DNA of 64,000 nucleotides from AWTP1-13 sp963840445 (GTDB lineage Bacteria; Pseudomonadota; Alphaproteobacteria; Rhizobiales; Hyphomicrobiaceae). The notes beneath the pieces were generated by a model, which saw nothing but the letters and a program-made list of their open reading frames with translations, was not told where the DNA came from and made no database searches. The stretch is taken from NCBI GenBank assembly GCA_963840445.1, contig CAWIZC010000007.1, forward strand, positions 36,438-100,437, read 5' to 3'. A program made the position numbers and the translations under genes. This document shows positions 50,997 to 60,213 of this stretch, piece after piece; within the stretch, counting starts at the first letter, position 1; every line of letters starts with the position of its first letter.

Positions 50997-51794
50997 TTAC
51001 TCGCGGTTGCCGAACAACTGGAGCAGCATGGTGAACATGTTGATGAAGTCGAGGTAGAGGCTCAGTGCGCCCATGATGGCGGCCTTGCCGGCGGCCGTGG
51101 CGTCGTTCATCACCTCGTAGTAGCCGTCCTTGATGCGCTGCGTGTCGTAGGCGGTGAGGCCCGCGAACACCAGGACGCCGATCACCGAGATGGCGAACTG
51201 CAGCGCCGACGACTGCAGGAACAGGTTGACGAGGCCGGCCGCGACGATGCCGATCACACCCATGATGAGGAACGAACCCCAGCCGGACAAGTCCGTCTTG
51301 GTCGTGTAGCCCCAGAGGCTGAGACCACCGAAGGCGATGGCGGTCACGAAGAACACCTGCGTGATCGATTGCCCGGTGAACACCAGGAAGATCGACGACA
51401 GTGAGAGGCCCATCACGGCAGCAAACAGCCAGAACGTCGCCTGTGCCGCACCGAGGCTCATCTTGTAGACCCGGAACGACAGGAAGAACACGAATGCCAG
51501 CGGCGCCAGCATCACCACCCACTTCAGCGGGCTGGCGAAGATCGCCAAGCCGAACGGCGTCAGGAACATGCCCCGCTTCAGGGCATATGCAGCCCCGCCG
51601 GCAGCATGAGCGGCCAGAGCCGGGTCTGTGGTGACGGCCTGCGTGAACACGACGTAAGCCACGATGCCAGTCAGCAGAATTCCGCCGGCCATGTAGTTGT
51701 AGACGCGCAGCATGTACGCGCGCAGGCCCTCATCCATTACGACGTCGGTACGCGCACTGCCTGCCTGCGCATACCTGTTGTCGATCTGTGCCAT
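50997..51794 (-). CDS. Bax inhibitor-1/YccA family membrane protein
   Basis: 265 residues from the ATG before AQIDNRYAQAG; the upstream part of the frame is not conserved. About seven hydrophobic segments are present, ending with LYLDFINMFTMLLQLFGNRE, the typical C-terminus of this family. Members act as calcium-leak channels or FtsH modulators. It is a single gene with its own terminator. Confidence 0.93.
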   Translation of the reverse strand: MAQIDNRYAQAGSARTDVVMDEGLRAYMLRVYNYMAGGILLTGIVAYVVFTQAVTTDPALAAHAAGGAAYALKRGMFLTPFGLAIFASPLKWVVMLAPLAFVFFLSFRVYKMSLGAAQATFWLFAAVMGLSLSSIFLVFTGQSITQVFFVTAIAFGGLSLWGYTTKTDLSGWGSFLIMGVIGIVAAGLVNLFLQSSALQFAISVIGVLVFAGLTAYDTQRIKDGYYEVMNDATAAGKAAIMGALSLYLDFINMFTMLLQLFGNRE

Positions 51795-51936
51795 GTGATC
51801 CTTCCCTTCGGATTGTGAACCTTCCGGCTCAGGAGCCGGATTATGGCTACGCTCTACCTTAGTTGCAAGCGCGCTACCATCCTTAGACTTGCGCATGGAA
51901 ATGGGGATACGGCCCCGGCTTGGCAAGTGGCGGTAA

Positions 51937-54517
51937 CTATTCCGACCGCAGATAAGGCACTGCCGGAGCCGTCAGTACCCGCCAGGTGCCGAAGCCGCCG
52001 AACAGTGCGACCAGCACCGTTGCCAGCAGCATGGTTTCCGCTGCTGCCCGCGCTGAAAACACAAAATCAACCTCCATTACACGGGATACCGTCACCCAGG
52101 CTGCCAGGCTCCCAATCAGGAGGGCAATGAACGACGTTAACAATGCCAGCACCACGTATTCGGCGAAGTGTGACAACAAGATGCGGCGGCGCGTGGCCCC
52201 CAGCGTCTTGAGGATCACCGCCTGCTGGATGCGACGCCTCTGAGCGGTCGCCAGGGCGCCTGCCAGCACCAGGGCACCTGCCACCAATGTGACGCTGCCG
52301 GCGGCCCTGACCGCCACCATCACCCGGTTGAAGATGGCGCTGAAAGCATTGATGGCGTCCTTGACGCGGATCGCCGTGGTGGCCGGGAATTCGCGACCGA
52401 TCTGCTGGGCCAGTCTGGCCTCGGCGGCGAGCGGCGCATCTCTCGGCAGTGTAACGGTGGCCAGCAAATGGTGCGGCGCGCCGATCAGGGTGTTGGGGGA
52501 GAACACCATGACGAAGTTTAGGGACAGCGTTTCCCATTTCACCTCGCGCAGGTTGCTGATGCGCGCGGTGACGTTGCGGCCGAGCACGTTGACGGTCACC
52601 GTATCGCCGATCTTCAGGTCGAGCCCCTTGGCGATCGCCGCCTCGAAGGACACAAGCGGCTCGCCATCGTAGTTGGCCGGCCACCACTGCCCGGCCACCA
52701 CCGAAGAGCCCTCCGGCACGGTCTCGGAATAGGACAGGCCACGATCGCCGGTCAGCACCCATTGCACGTCCGGCGCCGCCTTGATCTGCTCAGGCAAGCG
52801 ATTGCCGAGCTTGACCAGCCGGCCGCGCAGCATCGGCGCTTCGCTGATCTTGGCCGCCGGCGCCTCGCGCAGCACGAGCGCGCGGAAGTCATCGATCTCG
52901 GGCCGCTTGATATCGAGTACGAAATAGTTGGGGCTGGTCTCCGGCAAGCTGCTGGTCAGCTCATAGACGATCGAGCGATCGACCAGGGCGACGGTGACCA
53001 GCAGCGACAAGCCGGCACCGAGCGACAACACCACCGAGCGGGCAATGCCGCCCGGCGCGCCAAGATTGCCGAGGGCCAGCGCCAGCTCCGGCTGGCGCGG
53101 ACGGCGCACACGCCGAGCGCCCCAAGCAATCGCTGTGCCCAGGCCGTGAAACACCGCAAACACCGCGACCACGCCCAGGCAGTAGTAGAGGGCGAGAAGG
53201 CGGACCTCGGAAGTGAAGACCGCAAACCCCACCAGCAACAGCGCCGCGGCCGCCGTAAGAGCGATGACGCGCGCACGCGGCAACACCCGCTCCGGCGCCA
53301 CCTCGTCGCGGAACAGCACACCGGCGCGAACCTGCTCGGCGCGCCCGAGCGGCCAAAGCGTGAAGACCAGCGACACCAGCAAGCCATATGCCGCGGCCGT
53401 CAGCAGGCTGTGCACGCTCACCGTCAGGTCCGCCTTGATCGGCAGGGCATCGCCCAGCATCGAGGTGAGCGCCACTGGGAATGAGGAAGCCCAGCCCCAT
53501 GCCGACGACGATGCCGATGGTGGCGATCAGCAGCACCTGCACCAGATGCACGCCGAAGATCACGCCGCTGCTGGCACCGAGGCTCTTGAAGGTGGCGATC
53601 ACCTTGCGGCGGCGGTCGATATAGGTGGCGACCGCATTGGCGACGCCGACGCCGCCGACCAGCAGCGCGGTCAGGCCGACGAGCGTCAGGAATTGGCGCA
53701 GCCGCTCCAGCGTGCGCGAAACCTGCGGAGACGGGTCGCGCCGGTCGCGGATGGTGAAGCCGCCCTCGGGCAGGGCCTGCTTGGCACTCTGGGTGAAGTT
53801 GACGAGGCCGCGGTCCGTTTCACCGACGCCCCGGTCGAGTTTGAGCGCGTAGCGCCAGCCGACCAGGCTGCCCGGTTCGATCAGGCCGGTGCTGCGCAGC
53901 GTGTCGAGCGAGACGAATACGCGCGGGCCGACGGTCAGGCGATCCGTGATCTTGTCGGGTTCGGCCTCGATGGTGGCGCGGATCGGCACGAGTGTCTTGC
54001 CGAGCGAAAGCTGGTCGCCCACCTTTAGGCCGAGCCGGTCGAGCAGGATGCTATCGACGGCAGCGCCGGGCCCGCGCCGGATGGCTTCGGTCAGCTCCAT
54101 GCCGCCTGCCAGCGCCACGGTTCCGACCAGCGGATAGGCGGCATCGACGCCCTTCACCTCGACCAGCGCCTGCTCGCTGCCGTCCGGCCGCCGCGCCATG
54201 GCGCGCATGGTCGCCGCCTCGCTGACGCGCCCCTGCTTCCACAGCCAATCGCGCTCGAAGCCTTCGGCCGCCTTGTGCGGACGGGTCAGCGTCACCTCGC
54301 CGCCCAGCAACGCCTCGCCCTGGCGCTCGAAGCTGGTGCGCAGCGCATCAGCCAGCGCGCCAACACCGGTGATGACGGCCACACCCAGGGCAACGCAGGC
54401 GATGAATATGTAAAAGCCATTGAGGCCGTTGCGCTGCTCACGCAGCACGAGCCTGATGATCAGCGGAAGGCCAGCGAAGAACGGCCTCGGGTCGACGCGG
54501 GAAAGGGCCACCGTCAT
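51937..54517 (-). CDS. FtsX-like ABC transporter permease, YbbP type (frameshifted)
   Basis: The N-terminal part (RLVLREQRNGLNGFYIFIA, with a membrane segment and a large periplasmic domain) and the C-terminal part (FtsX domains with VNAFSAIFNRVMVAVRAAG and LKTLGATRRRILLSHFAEY) together give about 860 residues with about ten hydrophobic segments. The frame changes near 53475 (LGFLIP|VALTSMLGDALP). The start overlaps the ATPase stop (ATGA). With YbbA and TesA it forms the conserved ybbP-ybbA-tesA neighbourhood, thought to act in lipoprotein or lipid handling. Confidence 0.87.
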
Positions 54518-55203
54518 GCCGAGGCCAACTCCGCGCCAGCGACGCGCCCGTCGGCCATGCGCACGGTGCGGCGGCAGCGCCGGGCCAGCTCCAGGTCGTG
54601 GGTGACAAGGACGAGGGTTGCCTGCCGCCGCCGCTGCAGGCCAAACAGCAGCTCTACCACCTGCTCGCCGGTCTTGCCGTCTAGGTTGCCGGTCGGCTCG
54701 TCGGCGAGGATGATCTGCGGACGCGGGCTCAGTGCGCGAGCCAGCGCAACGCGCTGCTGCTCGCCGCCCGACAGTTGGGCCGGAAAATGATCGGCGCGAT
54801 GCGCGATGCCGACCTCTGCCAGCAGGCCGCTGGCGACCTCGAAGGCATCGGCCTGGCCGGCGAACTCCAGCGGCAGCGCCACGTTCTCGAGCGCCGTCAT
54901 GGTCGGCACCAGGTGGAACGACTGAAAGACGATGCCGATGTTGCGGCCGCGCACGAGGGCGAGCGCGTCCTCACTGCGGCCGGCGAAGTCATGCCCGGCC
55001 ACCCGCACGGTGCCGGAGGTGGCGCGCTCCAGGCCGGCCATGATCATCAGCAGGGAAGTCTTGCCGCAACCACTCGGGCCGACGATGGCGACGGCCTCGC
55101 CCGGCGCGATCTCCAGGTCGACGCTGCGGAGGATCTCGACGGGGCCGGCGCGGCTGGCCAAGGTCAATGAGACGGCATCGAGGGAAATTACAGGTTCGGG
55201 CAC
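54514..55203 (-). CDS. ABC transporter ATP-binding protein, YbbA type
   Basis: 229 residues of the LolD/YbbA group: Walker A GPSGCGKTSLL near residue 43, Q-loop NIGIVFQSFHLVPTMTALEN, signature QLSGGEQQRVALARAL, Walker B IILADEPTGNLD and the histidine in LVTHDLELA. It pairs with the FtsX-like permease downstream. It is divergent from tesA with 102 bases between them. Confidence 0.92.
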   Translation of the reverse strand: MPEPVISLDAVSLTLASRAGPVEILRSVDLEIAPGEAVAIVGPSGCGKTSLLMIMAGLERATSGTVRVAGHDFAGRSEDALALVRGRNIGIVFQSFHLVPTMTALENVALPLEFAGQADAFEVASGLLAEVGIAHRADHFPAQLSGGEQQRVALARALSPRPQIILADEPTGNLDGKTGEQVVELLFGLQRRRQATLVLVTHDLELARRCRRTVRMADGRVAGAELASA

Positions 55204-55305
55204 TTCGGCAAGGCTCCTGCCAGATGTATCGAGCCGAGGTCTTGCCTCAAGCTCTGCAAGTTTCTACCTCAATGCTAAGGGCGACGGTCCCAAACGAGGC
55301 ACCCG

Positions 55306-56001
55306 ATGCGGACAATGCCATCCAGCAAGCGCCAGGCAAACATGGTGCTTCGCTTTCTCCTGTGCAATTGGTTGCTGCTTGTGGCCGCAACTTCCGCCCA
55401 GGCGGCCGCGCCCGGCGAACCGCTGCGCATCGTCGTATTCGGCGACAGCCTGGTGGCCGGGTTCCAGCTCAAGGCGTCCGATGCCTTCCCGGCGCAGCTC
55501 GAACGCGCCCTCAAAGCGCGCGGGCATGCCGTGGAGGTGATCAATGCCGGCGTTTCGGGCGATACGACGGCAGCGGGACTGGAACGCCTGCGCTGGTCGA
55601 TCCCGGAGAAGGCCGACGCGGTGATCCTGGAGCTTGGCGCCAACGACGCCCTGCGCGGTCTCGACCCGGGCCGGGCAAAGTCCAACCTGGACAAGATGAT
55701 AACCGCGCTCAAGGGGACGGGTGCCGAGGTGCTGCTGGCCGGCATGCTGGCCCCGCCCAACATGGGTCCCGCCTACGCGCAGACCTTCAACGCCATCTAT
55801 CAGGATCTCGCCACCAAACACGAGCTGATCCTCTATCCGTTCTTCCTCGACGGCATCGCGCTGGACCAGCGCTTCAACCTGAGCGACGGGCTGCATCCGA
55901 ACAGCAAGGGCGTAGCCGAAATCACTCGCAATATCCTGCCGACGGTCGAGCGGCTGCTGGAGCGCGTGCGGACGCGCCAGGCAGCGACCACCAAAGGCTA
56001 G
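55306..56001 (+). CDS. tesA: Arylesterase/acyl-CoA thioesterase I (SGNH hydrolase)
   Basis: 231 residues; an ATG 12 codons later (MVLRFLL) is an alternative start and would place a clean signal peptide at the N-terminus (LCNWLLLVAATSAQA). The SGNH blocks are VVFGDSLVAGFQ (catalytic serine), NAGVSGDTTA, LELGANDALRG, and DGLHPNSKG with the catalytic aspartate and histidine. It is a periplasmic esterase/lysophospholipase. It stands divergent to ybbA as in many proteobacteria. Confidence 0.93.
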   Translation: MRTMPSSKRQANMVLRFLLCNWLLLVAATSAQAAAPGEPLRIVVFGDSLVAGFQLKASDAFPAQLERALKARGHAVEVINAGVSGDTTAAGLERLRWSIPEKADAVILELGANDALRGLDPGRAKSNLDKMITALKGTGAEVLLAGMLAPPNMGPAYAQTFNAIYQDLATKHELILYPFFLDGIALDQRFNLSDGLHPNSKGVAEITRNILPTVERLLERVRTRQAATTKG

Positions 56002-56023
56002 TGCGCACGGAAGGCTGAAGCAC

Positions 56024-56605
56024 ATGCCACGCCTATTCACCGCGCTAGAGATTCCTGCGGCGACGCGCATGCATCTGTCGCTGATCCGCGGCCAGTTCGG
56101 CGGCGCGAAATGGGTCGAGCCCGAGAACATGCACATTACGCTGCGTTTCGCGGGCGACATCGACGATCGCACGGCCGACGAGTTTGCGGAGCTGCTGGCG
56201 GAAATCCACGCCGAGCCGTTCCCGGTCTCGATCCAGGACGTCGGATCATTCGGAGGGCGCGACCCGCGCGTGTTGTGGGCGGGCGTGGAAGCGGGCGAGC
56301 CGCTGGCCGCGCTCTACCGCGCCAACGAGCGGGCCGCACGCGCTGCCGGACTCGAAGCCGACCCGCGCAACTTCAAGCCGCACGTGACGCTGGCGCGCAT
56401 GCGCGGCGCCCGGCACCACGCCGTCGCCCGCTTTCTGGAGGAGAACGGCGGGCTGCGGACGCAGCCGTTCGTCGCCACCCGCTTCGTGTTGCTGTCGGCG
56501 CGTCCGGGCTCCGGCGGCCCGCCCTATGCGATCGAGGCAGAGTATCCGTTTGACGGCGCCGGGGATTGGGCGGATGACGCGGTCCGAGAGCAAGATCATT
56601 TCTGA
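56024..56605 (+). CDS. thpR: RNA 2',3'-cyclic phosphodiesterase
   Basis: 193 residues of the 2H phosphoesterase superfamily. The two catalytic HxT motifs are HITLRF near residue 37 and HVTLARM near residue 125. The N-terminus PRLFTALEIPAATRMHL is typical of the LigT/ThpR family. It opens 2',3'-cyclic phosphate ends of RNA. It lies 22 bases after tesA on the same strand. Confidence 0.93.
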   Translation: MPRLFTALEIPAATRMHLSLIRGQFGGAKWVEPENMHITLRFAGDIDDRTADEFAELLAEIHAEPFPVSIQDVGSFGGRDPRVLWAGVEAGEPLAALYRANERAARAAGLEADPRNFKPHVTLARMRGARHHAVARFLEENGGLRTQPFVATRFVLLSARPGSGGPPYAIEAEYPFDGAGDWADDAVREQDHF

Positions 56606-56635
56606 TCGAGGCTAGCCAGCAGCGGAGCAAGGCAC

Positions 56636-56926
56636 ATGGCACAGAAGCTCGACGAGGCGGGGCGCAAGGCGATGGCCGAGACGCTGCCGGGCTGGCGTCC
56701 GGTGGACGGCCGGGACGCCATTCAGAAGACCTTCAAGTTCAAGGATTTCAGCGAGGCTTTCGGGTTCATGACACGGGCCGCGCTGGTGGCCGAGAAGATG
56801 AACCATCATCCCGAGTGGTTCAACGTGTGGAACCGGGTCGACGTGACGCTGTCGACACACGACGCCGGCGGCCTGACCGCGCTCGACGTCAAGCTGGCGG
56901 AAGCGATGGACCGACTGGCTGGCTAA
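56636..56926 (+). CDS. phhB: 4a-hydroxytetrahydrobiopterin dehydratase (PCD)
   Basis: 96 residues, full length, with the active-site EKMNHHPEWFNVWNRVDVTL carrying the paired histidines. It dehydrates the carbinolamine formed by aromatic amino-acid hydroxylases and can also act in molybdopterin metabolism. No phenylalanine hydroxylase gene is nearby. It is the last gene of the tesA-thpR-phhB run. Confidence 0.93.
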   Translation: MAQKLDEAGRKAMAETLPGWRPVDGRDAIQKTFKFKDFSEAFGFMTRAALVAEKMNHHPEWFNVWNRVDVTLSTHDAGGLTALDVKLAEAMDRLAG

Positions 56927-56938
56927 CGGACAAAATAC

Positions 56939-56976
56939 AAAGGCCCTGCCAGCCAACACGGGCGAGCAGGGCCTTT
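56939..56976. terminator. Bidirectional terminator between phhB and a convergent gene
   Basis: AAAGGCCCTGC (56939-56949) pairs perfectly with GCAGGGCCTTT (56966-56976) around a 16-base loop. T-runs occur on both strands, so it can serve both converging genes. Confidence 0.85.
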
Positions 56977-56989
56977 GATCATTGGGTGA

Positions 56990-57313
56990 TTAGCAGCGAT
57001 CCTGGTACTTGCGGCAGGCCCAGCGAATGCCATCCTCGCAATCGTACAGGAGGTTGCCGCAATACGAGCTGCGGCGATAACGGCGGTGACCTTCCGCGCG
57101 CGCAGCCTCACTCAGGAGGATGGCAGTGCCGACAACAGCGCCAATGCCGAGAGCAACACCAAGCCCACGGTCGCGCGTCTGCACGACGTCACTCGCAGGT
57201 GCTGACTGCCGGATGGTGGACATCGGGCCCTGGGGACCCTGGGCCAAAGCACTCGTCATCGGCGAGGCGGTGGCCAGCGCAAGCGCGACGGCCAACGCGG
57301 ATCTGATCTTCAT
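56990..57313 (-). CDS. Small exported cysteine-containing protein, hypothetical
   Basis: 107 residues. A signal peptide is at about 1-24 (MKIRSALAVALALATASPMT to ALAQ), a glycine-rich hydrophobic stretch is near residue 52 (LGVALGIGAVVGTAILL), and a C-terminal tail has four cysteines (YCGNLLYDCEDGIRWACRKY and a final DRC), suggesting two disulfides outside the cytoplasm. No named family is recognised. Confidence 0.75.
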   Translation of the reverse strand: MKIRSALAVALALATASPMTSALAQGPQGPMSTIRQSAPASDVVQTRDRGLGVALGIGAVVGTAILLSEAARAEGHRRYRRSSYCGNLLYDCEDGIRWACRKYQDRC

Positions 57314-57452
57314 CGGTTTTGCTCCATAGTGGAATTTGCAGCGGATTTCCCCAGCGCACGCCGAAGCGTTCCAATTCCCCTACTATCGTCGGCGCGTGGG
57401 TGCAACATGGAACTGAATCTTGCGTTCAGTGTGTCGCCCGCAACACCGCTCG

Positions 57453-58142
57453 TCAGCTAGCGGAAGACGCCGCCCGGAGGGCCGCGTCTAGGTGGGAACG
57501 GGACTCCCGAACATTTCCGTTGCCGCGCGGCGCATATGGCAAGCCGTAGCGCGAGGCGGGGTGCGCGCGGGTCTCGCTTGCTGCGGTGCGGGATCCGCTG
57601 TCGTCCGTGCGTGGGCGCGGCGATGCGGCGTAGGAGCGGTGGCGCTCCTGCTCGGCCTCGCTCCACGGCTGCGGCTTGCATGAGCAGTCATCGACCAGAG
57701 TTTTCCGATACTTGAAAGCGTTCGGCAGCGCCGTGTAGGCCATGCCCGTCAGGTCGGTCATGCCTTCGACGTCGCCACCGGGATTGGGATGATAAAACAG
57801 GCGAGCCTCGCTGCCGCAACTTGCCGCGCACTTGTCGGCATCGCGGGCGAACTCACTGCGCATGGTCGAGAAGCTGATCGGGAAGTAGTAGCCGTCGCAC
57901 ATGCGCACGCAGAGCGTGCGATAGGTGGGAGGACGATCGAGGTACGGGTCGCTGCCGAAGGGCTGATAGGGGCTGAAAGGACCTGCACCCGGATAGGGGC
58001 CCGAACCCGGATAGGGGCGCGGCGGCCCCGGGCCGAAGAAATACTGGAAGTAGCCCTGCAAGTACCCCTGCGCATGAACCGCTTGCACCGGCAAGGCCGC
58101 GCCCGCCACCAGAAGCAAAGCCCACGCGACGCGCCACGCCAT
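57453..58142 (-). CDS. DUF2865 domain protein 1
   Basis: 230 residues from the ATG before AWRVAWALLLVAGAAL, which begins a signal peptide; the frame opens much further upstream without coding character. A glycine/proline/tyrosine-rich segment (PGSGPYPGAGPFSPYQPFG) is followed by the DUF2865 core: RTLCVRMCDGYYFPISFS, CAASCGSEARLFYHPNPGGD and DDCSCKPQPWSEAEQERH, with conserved cysteines. It is probably periplasmic. Function unknown. A paralogue lies immediately upstream. Confidence 0.87.
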   Translation of the reverse strand: MAWRVAWALLLVAGAALPVQAVHAQGYLQGYFQYFFGPGPPRPYPGSGPYPGAGPFSPYQPFGSDPYLDRPPTYRTLCVRMCDGYYFPISFSTMRSEFARDADKCAASCGSEARLFYHPNPGGDVEGMTDLTGMAYTALPNAFKYRKTLVDDCSCKPQPWSEAEQERHRSYAASPRPRTDDSGSRTAASETRAHPASRYGLPYAPRGNGNVRESRSHLDAALRAASSAS

Positions 58143-58251
58143 AGTCTGCAAATCCCGCCAGCAGGATCGGATGAGATCAAATCCAAGGGCGCGGTTATGC
58201 GTCAGCAACTGCCAATTTTGGCTGAAGGACGGCGCTAAAATTTGGGTGGGC

Positions 58252-59282
58252 TCACCGCCCCAACTGCGTGCGCTGCCGCCACAGATCACGCGCCCAATCG
58301 GCCTCGCGATTGGGCGGCTGCTTGGCGTCCTGGCCTCGGGCTTCCTTGCGCGCCTGGCCAAGCCGCATCAACTCCGGATCGTTCGACGCATCAGCCAAGC
58401 CAGCCTGCTTGGACCTCGCCGCATCGCTCGCGTCACTGCCGAGTGACCAGCGGGCCGACTTGGACGGCCGCGCTTGCGGAGTGGTATCGCGCATGCCGGG
58501 ATTCGAGCGCGGTCAATTGAGCTCGCGGCCTCCTTGTCGCCCTTGCGCTTGGCGGCGGCGAGCGCATAGAGGCGGTGCTGGTCCGCGGCCTGCTGCTCCC
58601 ATGGATGCGCCTTGCATTTGCAGTCGGCCACGTACTCGGTGCGGTAGAGGAAAGCCGTGCGCAGCTGGCGGTAAGGCCGGCCCTGCAGATCCTGCATGTC
58701 GTCCGGTTCGCCACCTGGATTACGGTAGACGAACAGGCGGCCCTCGGCGCCGCAGCTGTTCTCGCAACTCTGGCGATCGCGCTCGAAGCGATCAGGCGTT
58801 ACGGAGAAGCTGATCGGGAAATAGTAGCCATCGCACATCCGCACGCACACCGTCCGATAGGTGCTGCGCGGGCGGTCCCCATCGGACTCCGAGTCGAACA
58901 GACCGTCGAAAAAGCCGCCCCGGCGGTAGGAGCCGCGCGAGGACGAGCCGAACTGCTGCCCTTCGTCAAAGCCATCATCGCGGTCGCGACGCCGGTACGA
59001 CCGAGACCAGCGATCCTGGGTCGGCGTCATGATTGCCTCGCGCACCACCGTCGGCTCGCTCCGGGCCGCCCTGCTGGGCGCCGCGGGCTTGGGTGCGTCT
59101 GTTTTGGTGGCGACTGAGGTCTTGGGCGGTTGCTTCAGGTCGCCGGCCAGCGCCTGGGCGACGCGATAGACGCCATATCCGCTGACGCCGGCCGCAAAGG
59201 TTACGCCGAGGACGTAGGCCAGCACGACAACAACAAAAGAAGATTTGCGCCGCCGAACACCGGACGCCACCCACATCGACAT
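58252..59282 (-). CDS. DUF2865 domain protein 2 (frameshifted near the C-terminus)
   Basis: An N-terminal membrane anchor (SFVVVVLAYVLGVTFAAGV) is followed by a proline/lysine and arginine-rich linker, then the DUF2865 core RTVCVRMCDGYYFPISFS, CENSCGAEGRLFVYRNPGGE and ADCKCKAHPWEQQAADQH. The frame changes near 58498, after SIDRARIP, so that the tail continues as GMRDTTPQARPSKSARWSLG to a stop at 58252. Full length is about 343 residues. Unlike its neighbour it is membrane-anchored rather than secreted. Confidence 0.8.
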
Positions 59283-59409
59283 CTGTTACGCAGACCCCGC
59301 CATGATTGCCCCCGCTGGAGCAAGCTCCGAGGGCACAACGCAACGCTTTAGCCGTTGTTCCCGGCCACCTCAAACATTCAGTTCAGCCGGGATAATGGCG
59401 GCGGGTTGC

Positions 59410-60195
59410 CTACTTCGGCGCCATGCGCAGCGCCCCGTCGAGGCGGATGCACTCGCCGTTCAGCATGGCGTTCTCACAGATGTGCACCGCCAGCGCGGCG
59501 TACTCCTTCGGATTGCCGAGCCGCGAGGGGAAGGGTACGGACGCAGCCAGCGACTTCTTGGCCTCATCCGACAGGCTGTCGAACATCGGCGTCAGGAACA
59601 GACCCGGCAGGATGGTCATCACGCGGATGCCGTCGCGCGACAGGTCGCGGGCGATGGGCAGCGTCATCGAGTAGACGCCGCCCTTGGATGCGGCATAGGC
59701 GACCTGGCCGATCTGGCCGTCCTGCGCGGCCACCGAGGAGGTGCAGATGACGACGCCGCGCTCGTGGTCGTCGCCAACGGGCTCGGTCGCCTGCATGCCG
59801 GCCACGCTCTTGGAGATCATCAGGAAGGTGCCGATCAGGTTGACCTGGATCACCTTGGTGAAGGTGGCGAGGTCGTGCGGCTCGATGGCGTTGGTCTCCT
59901 TGACGCGGCGCGTGATGCGCTTGGCCGCGGCGATGCCGGCGCAGTTGACGAGGATGCGCTCCTGACCGTGCGCCTTGCGTGCGGTGGCAAGCGCAGCGTC
60001 GACGCTGCCTTCGCTGGTGACATCGCACTTGACGTACAGCCCGCCGATCTCCTTGGCGGTCTTCTCACCGACCTCAGCGTTGACGTCGAACACGGCGACA
60101 CGGACGCCCTTGCCTGCCAGTGCCCGCGCAGTGGCTGCGCCGAGCCCAGAAGCACCACCCGTGACGACGGCGGCGATGGTCTTGTCGAGCTGCAT
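59410..60195 (-). CDS. SDR, 3-hydroxyacyl-CoA dehydrogenase type II-like
   Basis: 261 residues from the ATG before QLDKTIAAVVTGGASGLGAA (a GTG three codons upstream is possible). Motifs are TGGASGLG, LVNCAGIA, the catalytic serine region VVICTSSVAAQDGQIGQ with YAASKGG, and ILPGLFLTPMF. The overall match is to the HSD10-like 3-hydroxyacyl-CoA dehydrogenases of beta-oxidation. It starts 18 bases after the TRAP permease gene on the same strand. Confidence 0.9.
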   Translation of the reverse strand: MQLDKTIAAVVTGGASGLGAATARALAGKGVRVAVFDVNAEVGEKTAKEIGGLYVKCDVTSEGSVDAALATARKAHGQERILVNCAGIAAAKRITRRVKETNAIEPHDLATFTKVIQVNLIGTFLMISKSVAGMQATEPVGDDHERGVVICTSSVAAQDGQIGQVAYAASKGGVYSMTLPIARDLSRDGIRVMTILPGLFLTPMFDSLSDEAKKSLAASVPFPSRLGNPKEYAALAVHICENAMLNGECIRLDGALRMAPK

Positions 60196-60213
60196 GACGT
60201 GCACTCCGATTGT

